DNA of 64,000 bases from Paenarthrobacter nitroguajacolicus (GTDB lineage Bacteria > Actinomycetota > Actinomycetes > Actinomycetales > Micrococcaceae). Both the position numbers and the translations under genes were made by a program. Below the pieces are notes generated by a model that ran no database searches, was not told the DNA's origin, and saw nothing but the letters and a program-made list of their open reading frames with translations. The stretch lies in NCBI RefSeq assembly GCF_029952445.1, contig NZ_JAQPPK010000015.1, positions 61,873 through 125,872 on the forward strand. The letters run 5' to 3'. Shown here piece after piece: positions 53,724 to 63,759 of the stretch (within the stretch, counting starts at the first letter, position 1; each line of letters starts with the position of its first letter).

Positions 53724-54710
53724 ATGAGTCATACGGAGTCGCCGGCGCTTGCCAACCACCTGATGGACACTGTTCTTCCAGTCCGCCCTGCCATGGTGGA
53801 CCGCGGTTCGGGCGTCCGTATGAAGCCGGGCATGGTCGAAGACGTCATCGCCTCCGGCACAGCGAGGGCCATGGTGATCTCCCAGCGCAAAGCGTTGGTG
53901 ACGGCAGACGGGCTTTGGTTCGGCGATGCCGCCGCTCTTTGGGCGGCGCTCAAAGATGCCGACGCCGGTGCCGCGGCAGTCTACTTGGGGACAACTTTGA
54001 CGTCGTCCTCGTTGCCTGAAGGAACGCCGGTCCTCCTGTTCACAACGGCAGAACCGCCGGCTCCGGGTGCGTCCACGATCCCGACGGACGCCCAGTGGGC
54101 AGGCTTCCGGGATGTCGCAGCCACGTTGGACGCCACAGATACTGCCTTGTTCATTGAAGCCAGCGCGATTTCCAACTGGCATGCCACCCACACGCACTGC
54201 CCGCAGTGCGGCAGCCCCACGGATATCGAGGCCGGGGGCTGGGTGCGGCGTTGTCCCAAAGACAACTCCGAGCACTACCCGCGAACGGATCCTGCGATCA
54301 TCGTCACTGTGGTGGGCCCGGACGGCCGTCTCCTTCTGGGAGGGGGCGGACCTGTCGACGCCAGGAATTACTCCACCCTGGCTGGATTCGTAGAGCCAGG
54401 CGAGTCGCTGGAACAAGCTGTCGTCCGGGAAATCGGGGAAGAGGTGGGTGTCCGCGTGACCGCCTGCCAGTACCTGGGCTCACAGTCCTGGCCGTTCCCC
54501 GCCTCACTCATGCTGGGGTTCACCGCCACTACTGACGACGCCGTTGCACGGCCCGACGGCGTAGAGGTGACCCGGGCGCGGTGGTTCAGTCGTGATGAGT
54601 TGCAGGAAGCTGTGCTCAGCGGCGAGATCACGATCTCCACACGGCTTTCGATCGCCCGATCCTTGATCGAGCACTGGTATGGCGGCGTCATCGAAGACCT
54701 TCAGCCGTGA
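53724..54710 (+). CDS. nudC: NAD+ diphosphatase / RNA deNADding enzyme NudC
   Basis: Nudix hydrolase of about 328 residues that cleaves NAD(H) and NAD-capped RNA 5' ends. Zinc ribbon CPQCG, then RRCPKDNSEHYPR, where the fourth usual Cys is Asp; the Nudix box GFVEPGESLEQAVVREIGEEVGV is complete, and SQSWPFPASLMLGF is the NudC-specific element. Start options are ATG 53703 (MSQYGRY) and ATG 53724 (MSHTES); the latter is chosen on family length. The stop overlaps the UvrD2 start by four bases, the pair being coupled as in mycobacteria (Rv3199c, Rv3198c). Confidence 0.87.
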   Translation: MSHTESPALANHLMDTVLPVRPAMVDRGSGVRMKPGMVEDVIASGTARAMVISQRKALVTADGLWFGDAAALWAALKDADAGAAAVYLGTTLTSSSLPEGTPVLLFTTAEPPAPGASTIPTDAQWAGFRDVAATLDATDTALFIEASAISNWHATHTHCPQCGSPTDIEAGGWVRRCPKDNSEHYPRTDPAIIVTVVGPDGRLLLGGGGPVDARNYSTLAGFVEPGESLEQAVVREIGEEVGVRVTACQYLGSQSWPFPASLMLGFTATTDDAVARPDGVEVTRARWFSRDELQEAVLSGEITISTRLSIARSLIEHWYGGVIEDLQP

Positions 54711-56839
54711 CAGAAGGGTTTTTCGACGCCGGCGGCTCACTTGAGGACCGCATCCTTGGTGGCTTGGATGACGAGCAACGTGAAGTCGCCAGTACTTTGA
54801 CGGGTCCCATGTGCGTGCTGGCCGGCGCTGGTACAGGTAAGACGCGTGCCATTACCCACCGAATCGCCTACGGCGTCCACTCCGGGGTGTACAGCCCCCA
54901 GCGCTTGCTTGCCGTGACATTCACTGCCCGGGCTGCTGCCGAAATGCGCAGCAGGCTTCGCGACCTTGGCGTGGCCAATGTGCAGGCACGCACCTTCCAC
55001 GCCGCCGCCCTGAGGCAGTTGCAGTTCTTCTGGCCCCAGGCCATCGGCGGCACCTTGCCGAATCTGTTGGACCACAAAGCCAACATGATCGCCGAGGCAT
55101 CCCGACGGCTGCGGCTCAGCACGGACCGCGCCTCCATCAGGGACCTGGCAGCGGAGATCGAGTGGGCCAAGGTCTCCATGCTGACGCCTGCCAATTACCT
55201 GGAGAACGCCCAGGGCCGCGGAACGCCCGGCGGATTCGATCTCACCGCCGTTTCGCGGGTGTTCCAAGCCTATGAGGACATAAAGACCGACCGTAACGTC
55301 ATCGACTTCGAGGACGTTTTGCTCATCACGGTCGGGATTCTCCAAGAGGATCCTAAAGTGGCGGCGACCGTTCGTGAGCAGTACCGGCACTTCGTGGTGG
55401 ACGAGTACCAGGATGTTTCGCCGCTTCAACAGCGGCTCCTGGATTTGTGGCTTGGCGGCCGCGACGAGCTGTGCGTGGTGGGAGATGCGAGCCAGACGAT
55501 CTATTCCTTCACCGGCGCCTCGCCAAAGCATCTGCTGGGGTTCAAGGCGCAATTCCCTGGCGCAAGCGTGGTCAAGCTCATCCGCGATTACCGGTCCACG
55601 CCGCAAGTGGTGAAGCTTGCCAACGATCTGCTGGGTTCACGGCGAAGCGGGGGACCTGTTGCCGATGCTGCATGGGCGCCGCCCCTCAAACTCGTGGCCC
55701 AACGTCCACCCGGTCCGGAACCGAAGTTCATGGAGTGCCCGGATGACGAGGCCGAGGCCGCCGTGGTGGCAGGCAGGATTCAGGAGTTGCTCGATGCCGG
55801 GGTTCAAGCCAGCGAGATCGCCATTCTGTTCCGCACCAATGGTCAGTCCGAGGCTTACGAGCAGGCGTTGGCCTCAGCCGGTATCGGTTACCAACTCCGG
55901 GGTGGTGAACGGTTCTTCGCGCGGAAGGAAGTCCGGGATGCCATCCTGCAACTCAGGGCAGCCACCCGCGCTGTGGCCGAGGGACCCCAGGAACCCTTGG
56001 GCCAGATCGTCCGCGATATCGTCGCCTCCCTTGGATACACCGACTCTGCTCCCCATAACGGGGGAGCGCTGCGCGAGCGGTGGGAATCGTTGGCTGCCCT
56101 GGTTGCCTTGGCCGATGAACTGGCTGTCAGCCGTGGCGAGTCCTTCACCCTGGCTGAGTTCGTCAACGAGCTCCAGGAACGCTCCGTGGCGCAACACGCC
56201 CCCACGGTCCAGGGCGTCACGCTCGCGTCCCTCCACTCAGCCAAGGGCCTTGAATGGGACGCTGTGTTCCTGGTGGGCCTCAGCGAAGGCCTGATGCCGA
56301 TTTCGTTCGCCGATTCACCCGAAGACGTGGACGAGGAACGCCGCTTGCTCTACGTGGGAATCACCCGGGCACGCGAGCATTTGAGCCTGTCCTGGTCTAC
56401 CGCGCGTACCCCCGGCGGGAGGGCAAACCGGAAGCCCTCAAGATTCCTCGATGGTCTGCGCCCCGACTCCGTGGCGTCCGCAAACGCGCGCAGCAAGTCA
56501 GGTCCGGTCCGACGGAAAGCAGCAGCGCCAGCGTCGTGCAGGGTGTGCGGAAGCATGCTCGCCACCGGTGCTGAACGGAAGGTGGGACGCTGCAATCAAT
56601 GTCCGCCCTCCTATGAGGAGCAAACCTTCGACGCCCTGCGCCAGTGGCGCAAGGACGAAGCAAAGTCCGCCGACGTCCCTGCGTACGTAGTGTTTACCGA
56701 CGCTACCTTGACCGCCATCGCCGAGGCGAAGCCGACTTCCCTTGAAGAACTGGCAGGGCTGGCGGGCATCGGTCCGTCCAAGCTTGAGCGCTACGGCGAA
56801 GCGGTCCTGGCAGTCCTGGCCGAGAACGCTGTTCTCTGA
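54707..56839 (+). CDS. uvrD2: UvrD2-type ATP-dependent DNA helicase with tetracysteine and HRDC domains
   Basis: A 710-residue SF1A helicase typical of Actinobacteria. Walker A AGAGTGKT at 39-46, FTARAAAEM, motif II VVDEYQDVSPLQ, GDASQTIYSFTGAS, RDYRSTPQVV, SLHSAKGLEWDAVF and LLYVGITRARE-HL. After a basic linker a four-Cys zinc motif (CRVCGSML, CNQCPP, about residues 612-640) precedes an HRDC domain (TFDALRQWRKDEAKS, then GLAGIGPSKLERYGEAVLAVL). These two are the mark of UvrD2; the tetracysteine motif is needed for full activity in the mycobacterial enzyme. GTG 54707 overlaps nudC. Confidence 0.91.
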   Translation: MTEGFFDAGGSLEDRILGGLDDEQREVASTLTGPMCVLAGAGTGKTRAITHRIAYGVHSGVYSPQRLLAVTFTARAAAEMRSRLRDLGVANVQARTFHAAALRQLQFFWPQAIGGTLPNLLDHKANMIAEASRRLRLSTDRASIRDLAAEIEWAKVSMLTPANYLENAQGRGTPGGFDLTAVSRVFQAYEDIKTDRNVIDFEDVLLITVGILQEDPKVAATVREQYRHFVVDEYQDVSPLQQRLLDLWLGGRDELCVVGDASQTIYSFTGASPKHLLGFKAQFPGASVVKLIRDYRSTPQVVKLANDLLGSRRSGGPVADAAWAPPLKLVAQRPPGPEPKFMECPDDEAEAAVVAGRIQELLDAGVQASEIAILFRTNGQSEAYEQALASAGIGYQLRGGERFFARKEVRDAILQLRAATRAVAEGPQEPLGQIVRDIVASLGYTDSAPHNGGALRERWESLAALVALADELAVSRGESFTLAEFVNELQERSVAQHAPTVQGVTLASLHSAKGLEWDAVFLVGLSEGLMPISFADSPEDVDEERRLLYVGITRAREHLSLSWSTARTPGGRANRKPSRFLDGLRPDSVASANARSKSGPVRRKAAAPASCRVCGSMLATGAERKVGRCNQCPPSYEEQTFDALRQWRKDEAKSADVPAYVVFTDATLTAIAEAKPTSLEELAGLAGIGPSKLERYGEAVLAVLAENAVL

Positions 56840-57468
56840 TGGCCGGCGGTCGGATGGGGGATGGAGGCATACCGCAGGTGACCGACGACGGCGCCCCGGT
56901 GGTCGTGCGGCGATCCGCCAGGCGGCGTCGAACCGTGGCCGCGTTTTGGGAAGATGGCAATGCCGTTGTCGCCATCCCGGCCAGCTTCACCAAGTCCCAG
57001 GAACGGGAATGGGTACGGCGGATGCTCGACAAACTGAAGAAGCAGGGCGAACAGCGGTCGGGCAGGAGCAAACGCCGGCCCACTACCGATGGGGCCCTTG
57101 CTGAGCACGCGGCCCATCTTTCCCGGACCTACCTCGGAGGCAGGGCTGTCCCAACATCCGTGCGTTGGGTTGGCAACCAGAACTCGCGGTGGGGTTCGGC
57201 CACGCCTGCAGATGGCAGCATCAGGCTTTCGAACAAGCTCCAGGCAATGCCGCAGTGGGTGATCGACTACGTCCTGGTACACGAACTGGCGCACCTTCTG
57301 GTGGCCGCGCACAACGCGCAATTTTGGTCATTGGTCGAGGCTTATCCCGAAACCCAGCGGGCCAAGGCCTTCCTCGAGGGAGTGGCTTTCGCGACGTCCA
57401 GGGGAATCGCTGGAGAACCGGACCCCGGCGACCAACACCTCGAGTCAGCCGCCGACGTCGTAGATTAA
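56839..57468 (+). CDS. YgjP/M48-type metallopeptidase
   Basis: A 209-residue protein of the YgjP/DUF45 family. Zinc motif HELAHLLVAAHNAQFW at about residues 140-155, preceded by the family signature NQNSRWGSATP and by a basic Arg-rich N-terminus (VVRRSARRRRTVAAFWEDG). It probably cleaves an unknown substrate in the cytoplasm. The ATG shares its first base with the last base of the uvrD2 stop (TGATG), so the two are coupled. ATGs at 56839 and 56854 are both possible. Followed by a 19-bp duplication and terminator. Confidence 0.82.
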   Translation: MAGGRMGDGGIPQVTDDGAPVVVRRSARRRRTVAAFWEDGNAVVAIPASFTKSQEREWVRRMLDKLKKQGEQRSGRSKRRPTTDGALAEHAAHLSRTYLGGRAVPTSVRWVGNQNSRWGSATPADGSIRLSNKLQAMPQWVIDYVLVHELAHLLVAAHNAQFWSLVEAYPETQRAKAFLEGVAFATSRGIAGEPDPGDQHLESAADVVD

Positions 57469-57494
57469 CGGGGTCGTTGCTTAGCGCCGTCGAT

Positions 57495-57532
57495 TGATTA
57501 ACGCAGCAACGGCTGATTAACGCAGCAACGGC
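57495..57532. repeat. 19-bp direct tandem duplication
   Basis: TGATTAACGCAGCAACGGC occurs twice in direct succession (57495-57513, 57514-57532), just after the peptidase stop. Both copies end in the 5' arm sequence of the following terminator. Confidence 0.92.
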
Positions 57533-57555
57533 CCCCTTTCGCGGAGGCCGTTGCT
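57525..57555. terminator. Terminator between convergent genes
   Basis: Ten-bp stem AGCAACGGCC (57525-57534) with GGCCGTTGCT (57546-57555), loop of 11 bases. The upstream repeat copy (AGCAACGGCT at 57506) could pair as an alternative 5' arm. No long T run. Confidence 0.55.
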
Positions 57556-57578
57556 GACTGGTATCTACCGGACTTCGA

Positions 57579-59015
57579 TTACTTCGTAGGCGCTTGAGGA
57601 TCAGTATCGTCCGAGTCGGACTCGCCGGTGGCGGGATCCGAAGTTTCCGGGTCGCTGCCCTCGCCGGCCGTTTCGTAGCCACCGCTCAGCAGTTTCTGAA
57701 GGGCGTCGTCAACCTCACTGTCGCTGGCTTCTGCCAGGCGGCGGCGTTCGGAGAAGCCCTTGGGATCATCCAGGTCCTCGCCGGTGGGCAACAGGTCCGG
57801 ATGGTGCCAGATGGCGTCGCGCCCGGCGATCCCGCGCTCTTCCTTGAGGGTCGCCCACAAGGTGGCGGCTTCCCGCAGCCGGCGTGGGCGCAACTCCAGG
57901 CCCACCAGCGAGGAGAACGCGTGCTCGGCCGGTCCACCGGTGGCGCGTCGGCGTCGGACAGTCTCACGCAGGGCCGTCGCGGAGGGCAGCACCTTGTCGG
58001 TGGCCTCGGCGGTCAGCTCGTCGACCCAGCCCTCTACAAGGGCAAGGGCAGTCTCAAGCTTTTCCAAGGCGGCCGTCTGCACAGGAGTGCGTTCAGGGGT
58101 GAACACGCCCTCCGAGAGGGCAGCCTGGATGCCTTCAGGGTTGCTGGGATCGAGGTCCCGGGCCAGGTCCTCTATGCGTGACATATCAATGTGGATGCCT
58201 CGGGCGTAGGCCTCGATAGCGCCGAGCAGATGGCCACGCAGCCACGGGACCTGCACGAACAACCTGGCGTGCGCTGCTTCACGGACTGCCAGGAACAGCC
58301 GCACATCGTTCTCCGGAAGACTGAGGCCCTCACCGAATTTGGCGACGTTGGCCGGCAAAAGTGCCATTTCGAGATCGGCCAAGGGGACGCCGATGTCGGT
58401 GGAGCTGACAACCTCCGCCGAGAGCGCTCCAATGGCCTGACCCAACTGCATGCCGAAAATTGCTCCACCCATGTTCTGCAGCATGGACGAGGCGCCGCCC
58501 ATCATGGACTTCATTTCCTCGGGCATTTGCTGGGTAAGCGCATTGGACAAGGCGTTGGCGATGCTGTTCGCCACCGGTTCGGTCAGCCGCTTCCAGGTCC
58601 CGAGGGTCGCTTCGACCCATTCAGCACGTGACCAGGCACGTCCGATCAATCCTGTTGCCGAGAGATCAGTCACTGGGTCGAGCCAGAGTTCGGCCAGCCT
58701 CAGTGCTTCGTCGACCTCCTTGGCCTGCTGGGCGTTGACCGACGGGTCGCTGCCGGAAGCCGCCACCCGCCGCGCATTCTCGTGCGCAAGCTGCCAATTT
58801 ACGGGGCCCTCTGAAGTGGAACTCATCATGGCCTGGACCTGCGCGAACATCTGCTGCAGCAGTTGGGGGTCGTTGGGCAAGCCGGCGGCCTTGGCCAGTT
58901 CAGCGGGATCGATGTTTCCCATGCCCTGTCCGCCCATGAGGTTCTGCAGCATTTCTGCCAGCGGATCCTTGGGGGTGTCGTCGTCGTTGGACGGATTGTT
59001 GGGGTTGGAAGTCAT
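57579..59015 (-). CDS. DUF2342 (zincin-like) putative metallopeptidase
   Basis: A 478-residue protein of the actinobacterial DUF2342 family, annotated elsewhere as zinc-dependent metalloprotease or hydrolase. Landmarks are the N-terminal acidic segment with MLQNLMGGQG, helical WLDPVTDLSATGL, QMPEEMKSMMGGASSMLQNMGGAIFGMQLGQAIG, and the His region VREAAHARLFVQVPWLRGHL with an E-x-x-H rather than H-E-x-x-H; EGWVDELTAEAT later. Catalysis is therefore not assured. The last 60 residues are acidic and disordered. It diverges from the PDZ-Lon gene, 213 bases away; the mycobacterial counterpart lies in the same position. Confidence 0.8.
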   Translation of the reverse strand: MTSNPNNPSNDDDTPKDPLAEMLQNLMGGQGMGNIDPAELAKAAGLPNDPQLLQQMFAQVQAMMSSTSEGPVNWQLAHENARRVAASGSDPSVNAQQAKEVDEALRLAELWLDPVTDLSATGLIGRAWSRAEWVEATLGTWKRLTEPVANSIANALSNALTQQMPEEMKSMMGGASSMLQNMGGAIFGMQLGQAIGALSAEVVSSTDIGVPLADLEMALLPANVAKFGEGLSLPENDVRLFLAVREAAHARLFVQVPWLRGHLLGAIEAYARGIHIDMSRIEDLARDLDPSNPEGIQAALSEGVFTPERTPVQTAALEKLETALALVEGWVDELTAEATDKVLPSATALRETVRRRRATGGPAEHAFSSLVGLELRPRRLREAATLWATLKEERGIAGRDAIWHHPDLLPTGEDLDDPKGFSERRRLAEASDSEVDDALQKLLSGGYETAGEGSDPETSDPATGESDSDDTDPQAPTK

Positions 59016-59228
59016 GGTGCCGCCGATCGTCGAACTGGCTGGTGATCTCTTTCACCGTACCGCGCAGCCGGAGAGCTGTCTGCCCGGACGCGGCGTCGTT
59101 CGCTGTAGGCAAAGCAGTACAGCAACGCTGTACCGCGTAGTGTTGGTGCTTGGTATGTGTTGCCGCCGCCCGCGGCGGCGACAAGCCACAGGAACCGGTC
59201 ACGCCATGCCGGAAAAAGAGAGGCCTCA

Positions 59229-60383
59229 ATGCTTACTTCGCCCAGCCCCGAGGGCTCCCTCACGCCGCGCAACAACGAGGACCCACGACTACTGTCCGAC
59301 GTCGATCCCTCCCCGGCGCCTCCGGCGCCTCCGCGTGATGGCCGGTACATGATCATGGTGATCTCGGGTTTGCTGGCTTTGGGCCTTGGCATCGGTGCGG
59401 CGGCGTTGCCTGTCCCGTACGTCATCGAGTCTGCCGGGCCAACGTTCAATACTCTGGGCAAGGACGGCGATAAGCCGGTCATCAGCATTTCGGGCCATGA
59501 ATCGTTCCCGGCCAGCGGAAACCTGGACTTAACTACCGTGGTCATGACAGGTGGTCCCAAGACTCCTGCCACGATTTTCGATGTCTTCCGGGCCTGGCTG
59601 GACAGCTCCAAGGCGATCTATCCCGAGGAACTCATCTATCCAAAGGGCACCACTGCCGAGCAGACGGTACAGCAAGGCGAAATTGACATGGAGACGTCCC
59701 AGGAGAACGCCGTCGCCGCAGCCTTGCGTCAACTGGATATTCCTTTTGAGCAGCGGCTGGATGTTGCAGGCCTCTCGGACCCTTCGCCCTCGTCCGGCAA
59801 GATCAAGGAAGGTGACCGTCTGAAGACCATCAATGGCAAGGCCATCACCTCCATGAGCGTCGTGCAGGGGGAACTTGCCGCCGGAGCCGGAGCTCCTGTG
59901 GCCGTCGAGGTGGAGCGGAACGGAACCCTGGTCACCGAAACCGTCACCCCCACCAAGAACCAGGCTGACCGCTATGTCCTCGGCGTACTGCTCTCGAGCG
60001 ACTTCACTTTTCCATTCGATGTCAGCATTTCCCTGGACAATGTGGGCGGACCAAGCGCGGGCATGATGTTCGCTTTGGGCATCGTCGACAACCTGACGCC
60101 AGGTGACCTTACGGGCGGCAAACACATTGCCGGCACGGGAACCATCAACGCCGACGGCGCTGTGGGCGCCATTGGCGGTATCGCTCAGAAGATGATTGGT
60201 GCCCGCCAACATGGGGCCACGATGTTCCTGGCTCCGGCTGCTAATTGTTCCGATGTCGTGGGCCATGTTCCGGATGGTCTTCAGGTGGTCAAGGTCGAAA
60301 CGCTGGCCGACGCCACCGCGGCCGTGGAGCGGCTGGGGTCCGGACAGGACGCGACGGGCCTTCCCACCTGCACAAACAACTAG
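59229..60383 (+). CDS. Membrane-anchored PDZ-domain Lon-like protease
   Basis: A 384-residue S16 peptidase (YlbL/Rv3194c type). A polar, Pro-rich N-terminus, one membrane helix at about 41-62, then a PDZ domain around residues 180-250 (GKIKEGDRLKTINGKAI), and a Lon protease domain with the Ser-Lys dyad: Ser276 in GGPSAGMMFALGI and Lys321 in GGIAQKMIGA, 45 residues apart as in Lon. The active site lies outside the membrane. ATG 59229 has AGAGAGG ahead; an upstream open frame to 59157 is not needed. UPF0182 follows on the same strand after 126 bases. Confidence 0.86.
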   Translation: MLTSPSPEGSLTPRNNEDPRLLSDVDPSPAPPAPPRDGRYMIMVISGLLALGLGIGAAALPVPYVIESAGPTFNTLGKDGDKPVISISGHESFPASGNLDLTTVVMTGGPKTPATIFDVFRAWLDSSKAIYPEELIYPKGTTAEQTVQQGEIDMETSQENAVAAALRQLDIPFEQRLDVAGLSDPSPSSGKIKEGDRLKTINGKAITSMSVVQGELAAGAGAPVAVEVERNGTLVTETVTPTKNQADRYVLGVLLSSDFTFPFDVSISLDNVGGPSAGMMFALGIVDNLTPGDLTGGKHIAGTGTINADGAVGAIGGIAQKMIGARQHGATMFLAPAANCSDVVGHVPDGLQVVKVETLADATAAVERLGSGQDATGLPTCTNN

Positions 60384-60509
60384 ACTGGCGGTGGAACTTA
60401 GCTCCACCGCCACTCGTGGCATATATGACGGCCTCCGCCATATCCCAGCGGCAGAGAATGTCAAGTACTCGCACACCGACTGTTCACTGACACCAATGAG
60501 GTACAGAGT

Positions 60510-63500
60510 TTGTCCCGTCCCGCCAGCTCCAACCCGCCCGGAAGATCACCGCTGAGACGAGGTGCCCTCACTCCGACGCTCATCGTCGTGGCGGTGGTCG
60601 TCGTCGGGTTCATTTTCTTCGCCAATGTCTGGACTGACGTCCTCTGGTACCAGCAGCTTGGTTTCTTCGAGGTTTATCTTCGGGAAAACCTTGCCAGGAT
60701 CATCACGTTCCTGGTCGGTTTCGCCATGATGTTCGCAGCCGTCTTCTTTGCCATCAGGATCGCCTACCGTTCACGGCCCGTCTACGCACCGGATGCGGAG
60801 TCACGGGACAACCTCAACCGGTACCAGGCCCAGCTTGAGCCGGTCCGCAGGGTGGTAATGGTCGGGTTGCCCATCCTTTTCGGGCTCTTCGCCGGCAGTG
60901 CGGCAGCAAGCCAATGGCAGAAGGCCTTGTTGTTCTTCAACCAAGAGCCCTTCGGCCAGACGGATCCCTTGTTCAACCTCGACATCAGTTTCTACCTGAT
61001 GACGCTGCCGTTCCTGGGTTTCGTTACGGGCTTCCTGATCAGCATCACCGTGGTGGCCGGCATCGCCGGTATCCTCACGCACTACCTCTACGGCAGCATC
61101 CGCCTCATGGAGCGTGGCATCTTCACCAGCCGCGCGGCGCAGATCCACATCGCGGTGACGGGCGCGCTGTTCCTGATCCTGTTGGGTGTGAATTTCTGGC
61201 TGGACAGGTACACCACGGTCCAGAGCAACTCGGGTCGGTGGGCAGGTGCCTTGTACACGGACGTCAACGCCGTTGTACCCACCAAGGCGATCCTCGCGGT
61301 GGCTGCGGCGCTGGTTGCCATCTTGTTCATTATCGCCGCAGTAATTGGTCGTTGGCGTTTGCCGGTGATCGGTACGGCCATGCTGGTCATCACGGCCATC
61401 CTTGCCGGTGGCGTCTACCCATGGGTTATCCAGCAGTTCCAGGTGCGACCCTCGGAAAACACCCTTGAGCGGGAGTTCATCGACCGCAACATCAATATGA
61501 CCCGGTCTGCGTACGGCCTGGACAAGATTGACGTATCTGCTTACAACGCGACTACTACTGCTACGGCTGGCGCCTTGGCTGCCGATGCACAGACGGCAGC
61601 CAACATCAGGCTCCTTGACCCGAACCTCATCTCTTCGGCGTTCGCCCAGCTTGAGCAGTTCCGCCCGTACTACCAGTTCCCGCAAACCCTGAACGTCGAC
61701 CGCTACACGGTGGACGGCAAGGTCCAGGACACGGTCATTGCTGTCCGTGAGCTTAACCCGGAGGGCTTGAGCGCCAACCAGCAGACCTGGGTCAACCGGC
61801 ACATTGTCTACACGCACGGCTATGGTGTGGTGGCCGCGAAGGGCAACAAGTTCACGGCCGATGGCAAGCCGGACTTCCTGCAGTCCGGCATTCCGTCCAA
61901 CGGCGTCCTGGGTAACGACACCTCCTATGAACCGCGGATCTACTTCGGCGAGAATTCACCTGACTACTCGATTGTTGGTGCCCCGGATGGTGCTCCGAAC
62001 CGCGAACAGGATCGTCCCGCGAGCCGCGAAGGTGGGGGAGAAACCCAGTACACCTTCAATGGCAATGGCGGACCCAACGTGGGCAACTGGCTCAACCGGA
62101 TTCTGTACTCCATCAAGTTCCAGTCCTCGGATCTGCTCCTCTCCGACGGTGTCAACGCTGAGTCCCAGATTCTCTACGACCGCAATCCGCGTGAACGCGT
62201 CGAGAAGCTGGCTCCTTATCTGACTGTTGACGGCAATGCCTACCCGGCAGTTGTTGACGGTCGCGTGAAGTGGATTGTGGACGGCTACACCACCAGCCAG
62301 TACTTCCCGTACTCGCAGCCGCAGCAGTTGCAGAATGCCACGGCGGACTCACAGACCAGTGCCGGCCGTACAGTTGCCCTGCCCAACAGCTCTGTGAACT
62401 ACATCAGGAACTCGGTCAAGGCTACGGTTGATGCCTACGACGGTTCAGTGAACCTGTACGCCTGGGACGACCAGGACCCCATCTTGAAGGCATGGCAGAA
62501 GGTCTTCCCGACCACCATCAAGCCCTACTCCGAGATGTCCGGTGACCTGATGAGCCACGTCCGTTACCCGGAGGACCTCTTCAAAGTCCAGCGTGAATTG
62601 CTCGGCCGCTACCACGTGACGGACCCTGACAGCTTTTACCAAAACAATGACGCGTGGAGCGTTCCGAACGATCCCACCGTCTCCGAGGCAGTGAAGCAGC
62701 CCCCGTTCTACATGTCCTTGCAGATGCCCGACCAGGAGAAAACTGCTTTCCAGCTGACTTCCTCGTTCATCCCGCAGACTGTTAACGGCAACGCCAGGAA
62801 CATCCTGTACGGCTTCCTCGCGGCAGATTCCGACGCCGGTAACGTCAAGGGAGTCAAGGCGGACAGTTATGGAAAGCTGCGGCTCCTGCAGTTGCCAACG
62901 GACACCCAGGTGCCTGGTCCCGGACAGGCGCAAAACAAGTTCAACTCGGACCCCACGGTGTCCCAGGCGTTGAACCTTCTGCGCCAGGGAGCTTCCGACG
63001 TCCTGAACGGAAACCTGCTCACCTTGCCTGTTGGTGGTGGCCTGTTGTACGTCCAGCCGGTCTATCTGAAGTCGACCGGTGAGACGTCCTATCCCACGCT
63101 GCAGCGCGTACTCGTAGCATTCGGCGACAAGATCGGCTTCGCGCCAACGCTGGATGCGGCGCTGGACCAGTTGTTCGGTGGCAACTCCGGGGCAACTGCG
63201 GGGGACTCGGCCAACAACGGCCAGACGCCCGCGACGCCTCCGGGCACAACCACCCCGCCCGCTGGCCCCACCGATGCCAAGGCCGACCTCAAAGCAGCCT
63301 TGGACGCGGCCAACAAGGCCATCGTGGACGGACAAGCAGCTCTCGCCAAGGGCGATTTCGCCGGCTATGGAGACCAGCAGAACAAATTGTCTGAAGCGCT
63401 GAAAAAGGCAATGGACGCTGAGGCCCGACTCGGGACAACCTCGACGCCGACCACTACTCCGAGCGCGACGCCAACTCCGTCGCCATCGCCGAGCAGCTAA
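60510..63500 (+). CDS. UPF0182 large membrane protein
   Basis: A 996-residue protein of the UPF0182/COG1615 family, function unknown, found mainly in Actinobacteria and Cyanobacteria. The first 310 residues hold about seven membrane helices (first near 22-40, [29 protein letters not shown]), followed by a long extracytoplasmic part with FERE-type [19 protein letters not shown] and LDQLFGGN. The last 90 residues are Pro/Thr/Ala-rich with an Ala/Lys helix ([14 protein letters not shown]). The start is a TTG with GAGG 10 bases ahead. The gene is probably monocistronic, since a strong terminator follows. Confidence 0.87.
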   Translation: MSRPASSNPPGRSPLRRGALTPTLIVVAVVVVGFIFFANVWTDVLWYQQLGFFEVYLRENLARIITFLVGFAMMFAAVFFAIRIAYRSRPVYAPDAESRDNLNRYQAQLEPVRRVVMVGLPILFGLFAGSAAASQWQKALLFFNQEPFGQTDPLFNLDISFYLMTLPFLGFVTGFLISITVVAGIAGILTHYLYGSIRLMERGIFTSRAAQIHIAVTGALFLILLGVNFWLDRYTTVQSNSGRWAGALYTDVNAVVPTKAILAVAAALVAILFIIAAVIGRWRLPVIGTAMLVITAILAGGVYPWVIQQFQVRPSENTLEREFIDRNINMTRSAYGLDKIDVSAYNATTTATAGALAADAQTAANIRLLDPNLISSAFAQLEQFRPYYQFPQTLNVDRYTVDGKVQDTVIAVRELNPEGLSANQQTWVNRHIVYTHGYGVVAAKGNKFTADGKPDFLQSGIPSNGVLGNDTSYEPRIYFGENSPDYSIVGAPDGAPNREQDRPASREGGGETQYTFNGNGGPNVGNWLNRILYSIKFQSSDLLLSDGVNAESQILYDRNPRERVEKLAPYLTVDGNAYPAVVDGRVKWIVDGYTTSQYFPYSQPQQLQNATADSQTSAGRTVALPNSSVNYIRNSVKATVDAYDGSVNLYAWDDQDPILKAWQKVFPTTIKPYSEMSGDLMSHVRYPEDLFKVQRELLGRYHVTDPDSFYQNNDAWSVPNDPTVSEAVKQPPFYMSLQMPDQEKTAFQLTSSFIPQTVNGNARNILYGFLAADSDAGNVKGVKADSYGKLRLLQLPTDTQVPGPGQAQNKFNSDPTVSQALNLLRQGASDVLNGNLLTLPVGGGLLYVQPVYLKSTGETSYPTLQRVLVAFGDKIGFAPTLDAALDQLFGGNSGATAGDSANNGQTPATPPGTTTPPAGPTDAKADLKAALDAANKAIVDGQAALAKGDFAGYGDQQNKLSEALKKAMDAEARLGTTSTPTTTPSATPTPSPSPSS

Positions 63501-63515
63501 GGGACTCCTGCAACT

Positions 63516-63558
63516 AAAGGCCGGCACCCGCTCCGATTGGAGCGGGCGCCGGCCTTTT
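63516..63558 (+). terminator. Terminator after the UPF0182 gene
   Basis: Nineteen-bp stem with a single internal mismatch (63516-63534 with 63539-63557), loop GATT, arms AAAGGCCGGC and GCCGGCCTTT, followed by T. It begins 16 bases after the stop. Confidence 0.88.
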
Positions 63559-63591
63559 GCGTGGGGGAGATGAACATCACGTAGCCAGGAT

Positions 63592-63620
63592 TTGGTCTGC
63601 CATTCACCGGACGGTAATGT
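63592..63620 (+). promoter_or_regulatory. Promoter of the initiator tRNA gene
   Basis: TTGGTC (63592-63597), exactly 17 bases, then TAATGT (63615-63620). Initiation about seven bases on would fall near 63627, five bases before the tRNA 5' end. Boxes match sigma-A consensus in part. Confidence 0.5.
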
Positions 63621-63631
63621 TGTTCTTGCGA

Positions 63632-63705
63632 CGCGGGGTGGAGCAGTTCGGTAGCTCGCTGGGCTCATAACCCAGAGGTCACAGGTTCAAATCCTGTCCC
63701 CGCAA
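63632..63705 (+). tRNA. tRNA-fMet (initiator), anticodon CAU
   Basis: A 74-base tRNA with acceptor CGCGGGG/CCCCGCA: the first pair is C1-A72, unpaired, the mark of bacterial initiators. The anticodon stem has three G-C pairs next to the loop (GGG CTCATAA CCC; CAT at 63666-63668). T arm TCACAGGTTCAAATCCTGT-like is intact. 3' CCA is not encoded (CTGG follows), as is common in this group. A terminator follows seven bases later. Confidence 0.95.
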
Positions 63706-63711
63706 CTGGAG

Positions 63712-63749
63712 AAAAGGTCCGGATCAGTATTCACTGATCCGGACCTTTT
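63712..63749 (+). terminator. Terminator after tRNA-fMet
   Basis: Perfect 17-bp stem (63712-63728 with 63733-63749), loop ATTC, starting AAAAGG and ending CCTTTT. Confidence 0.92.
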
Positions 63750-63759
63750 GCTTTGCCCC

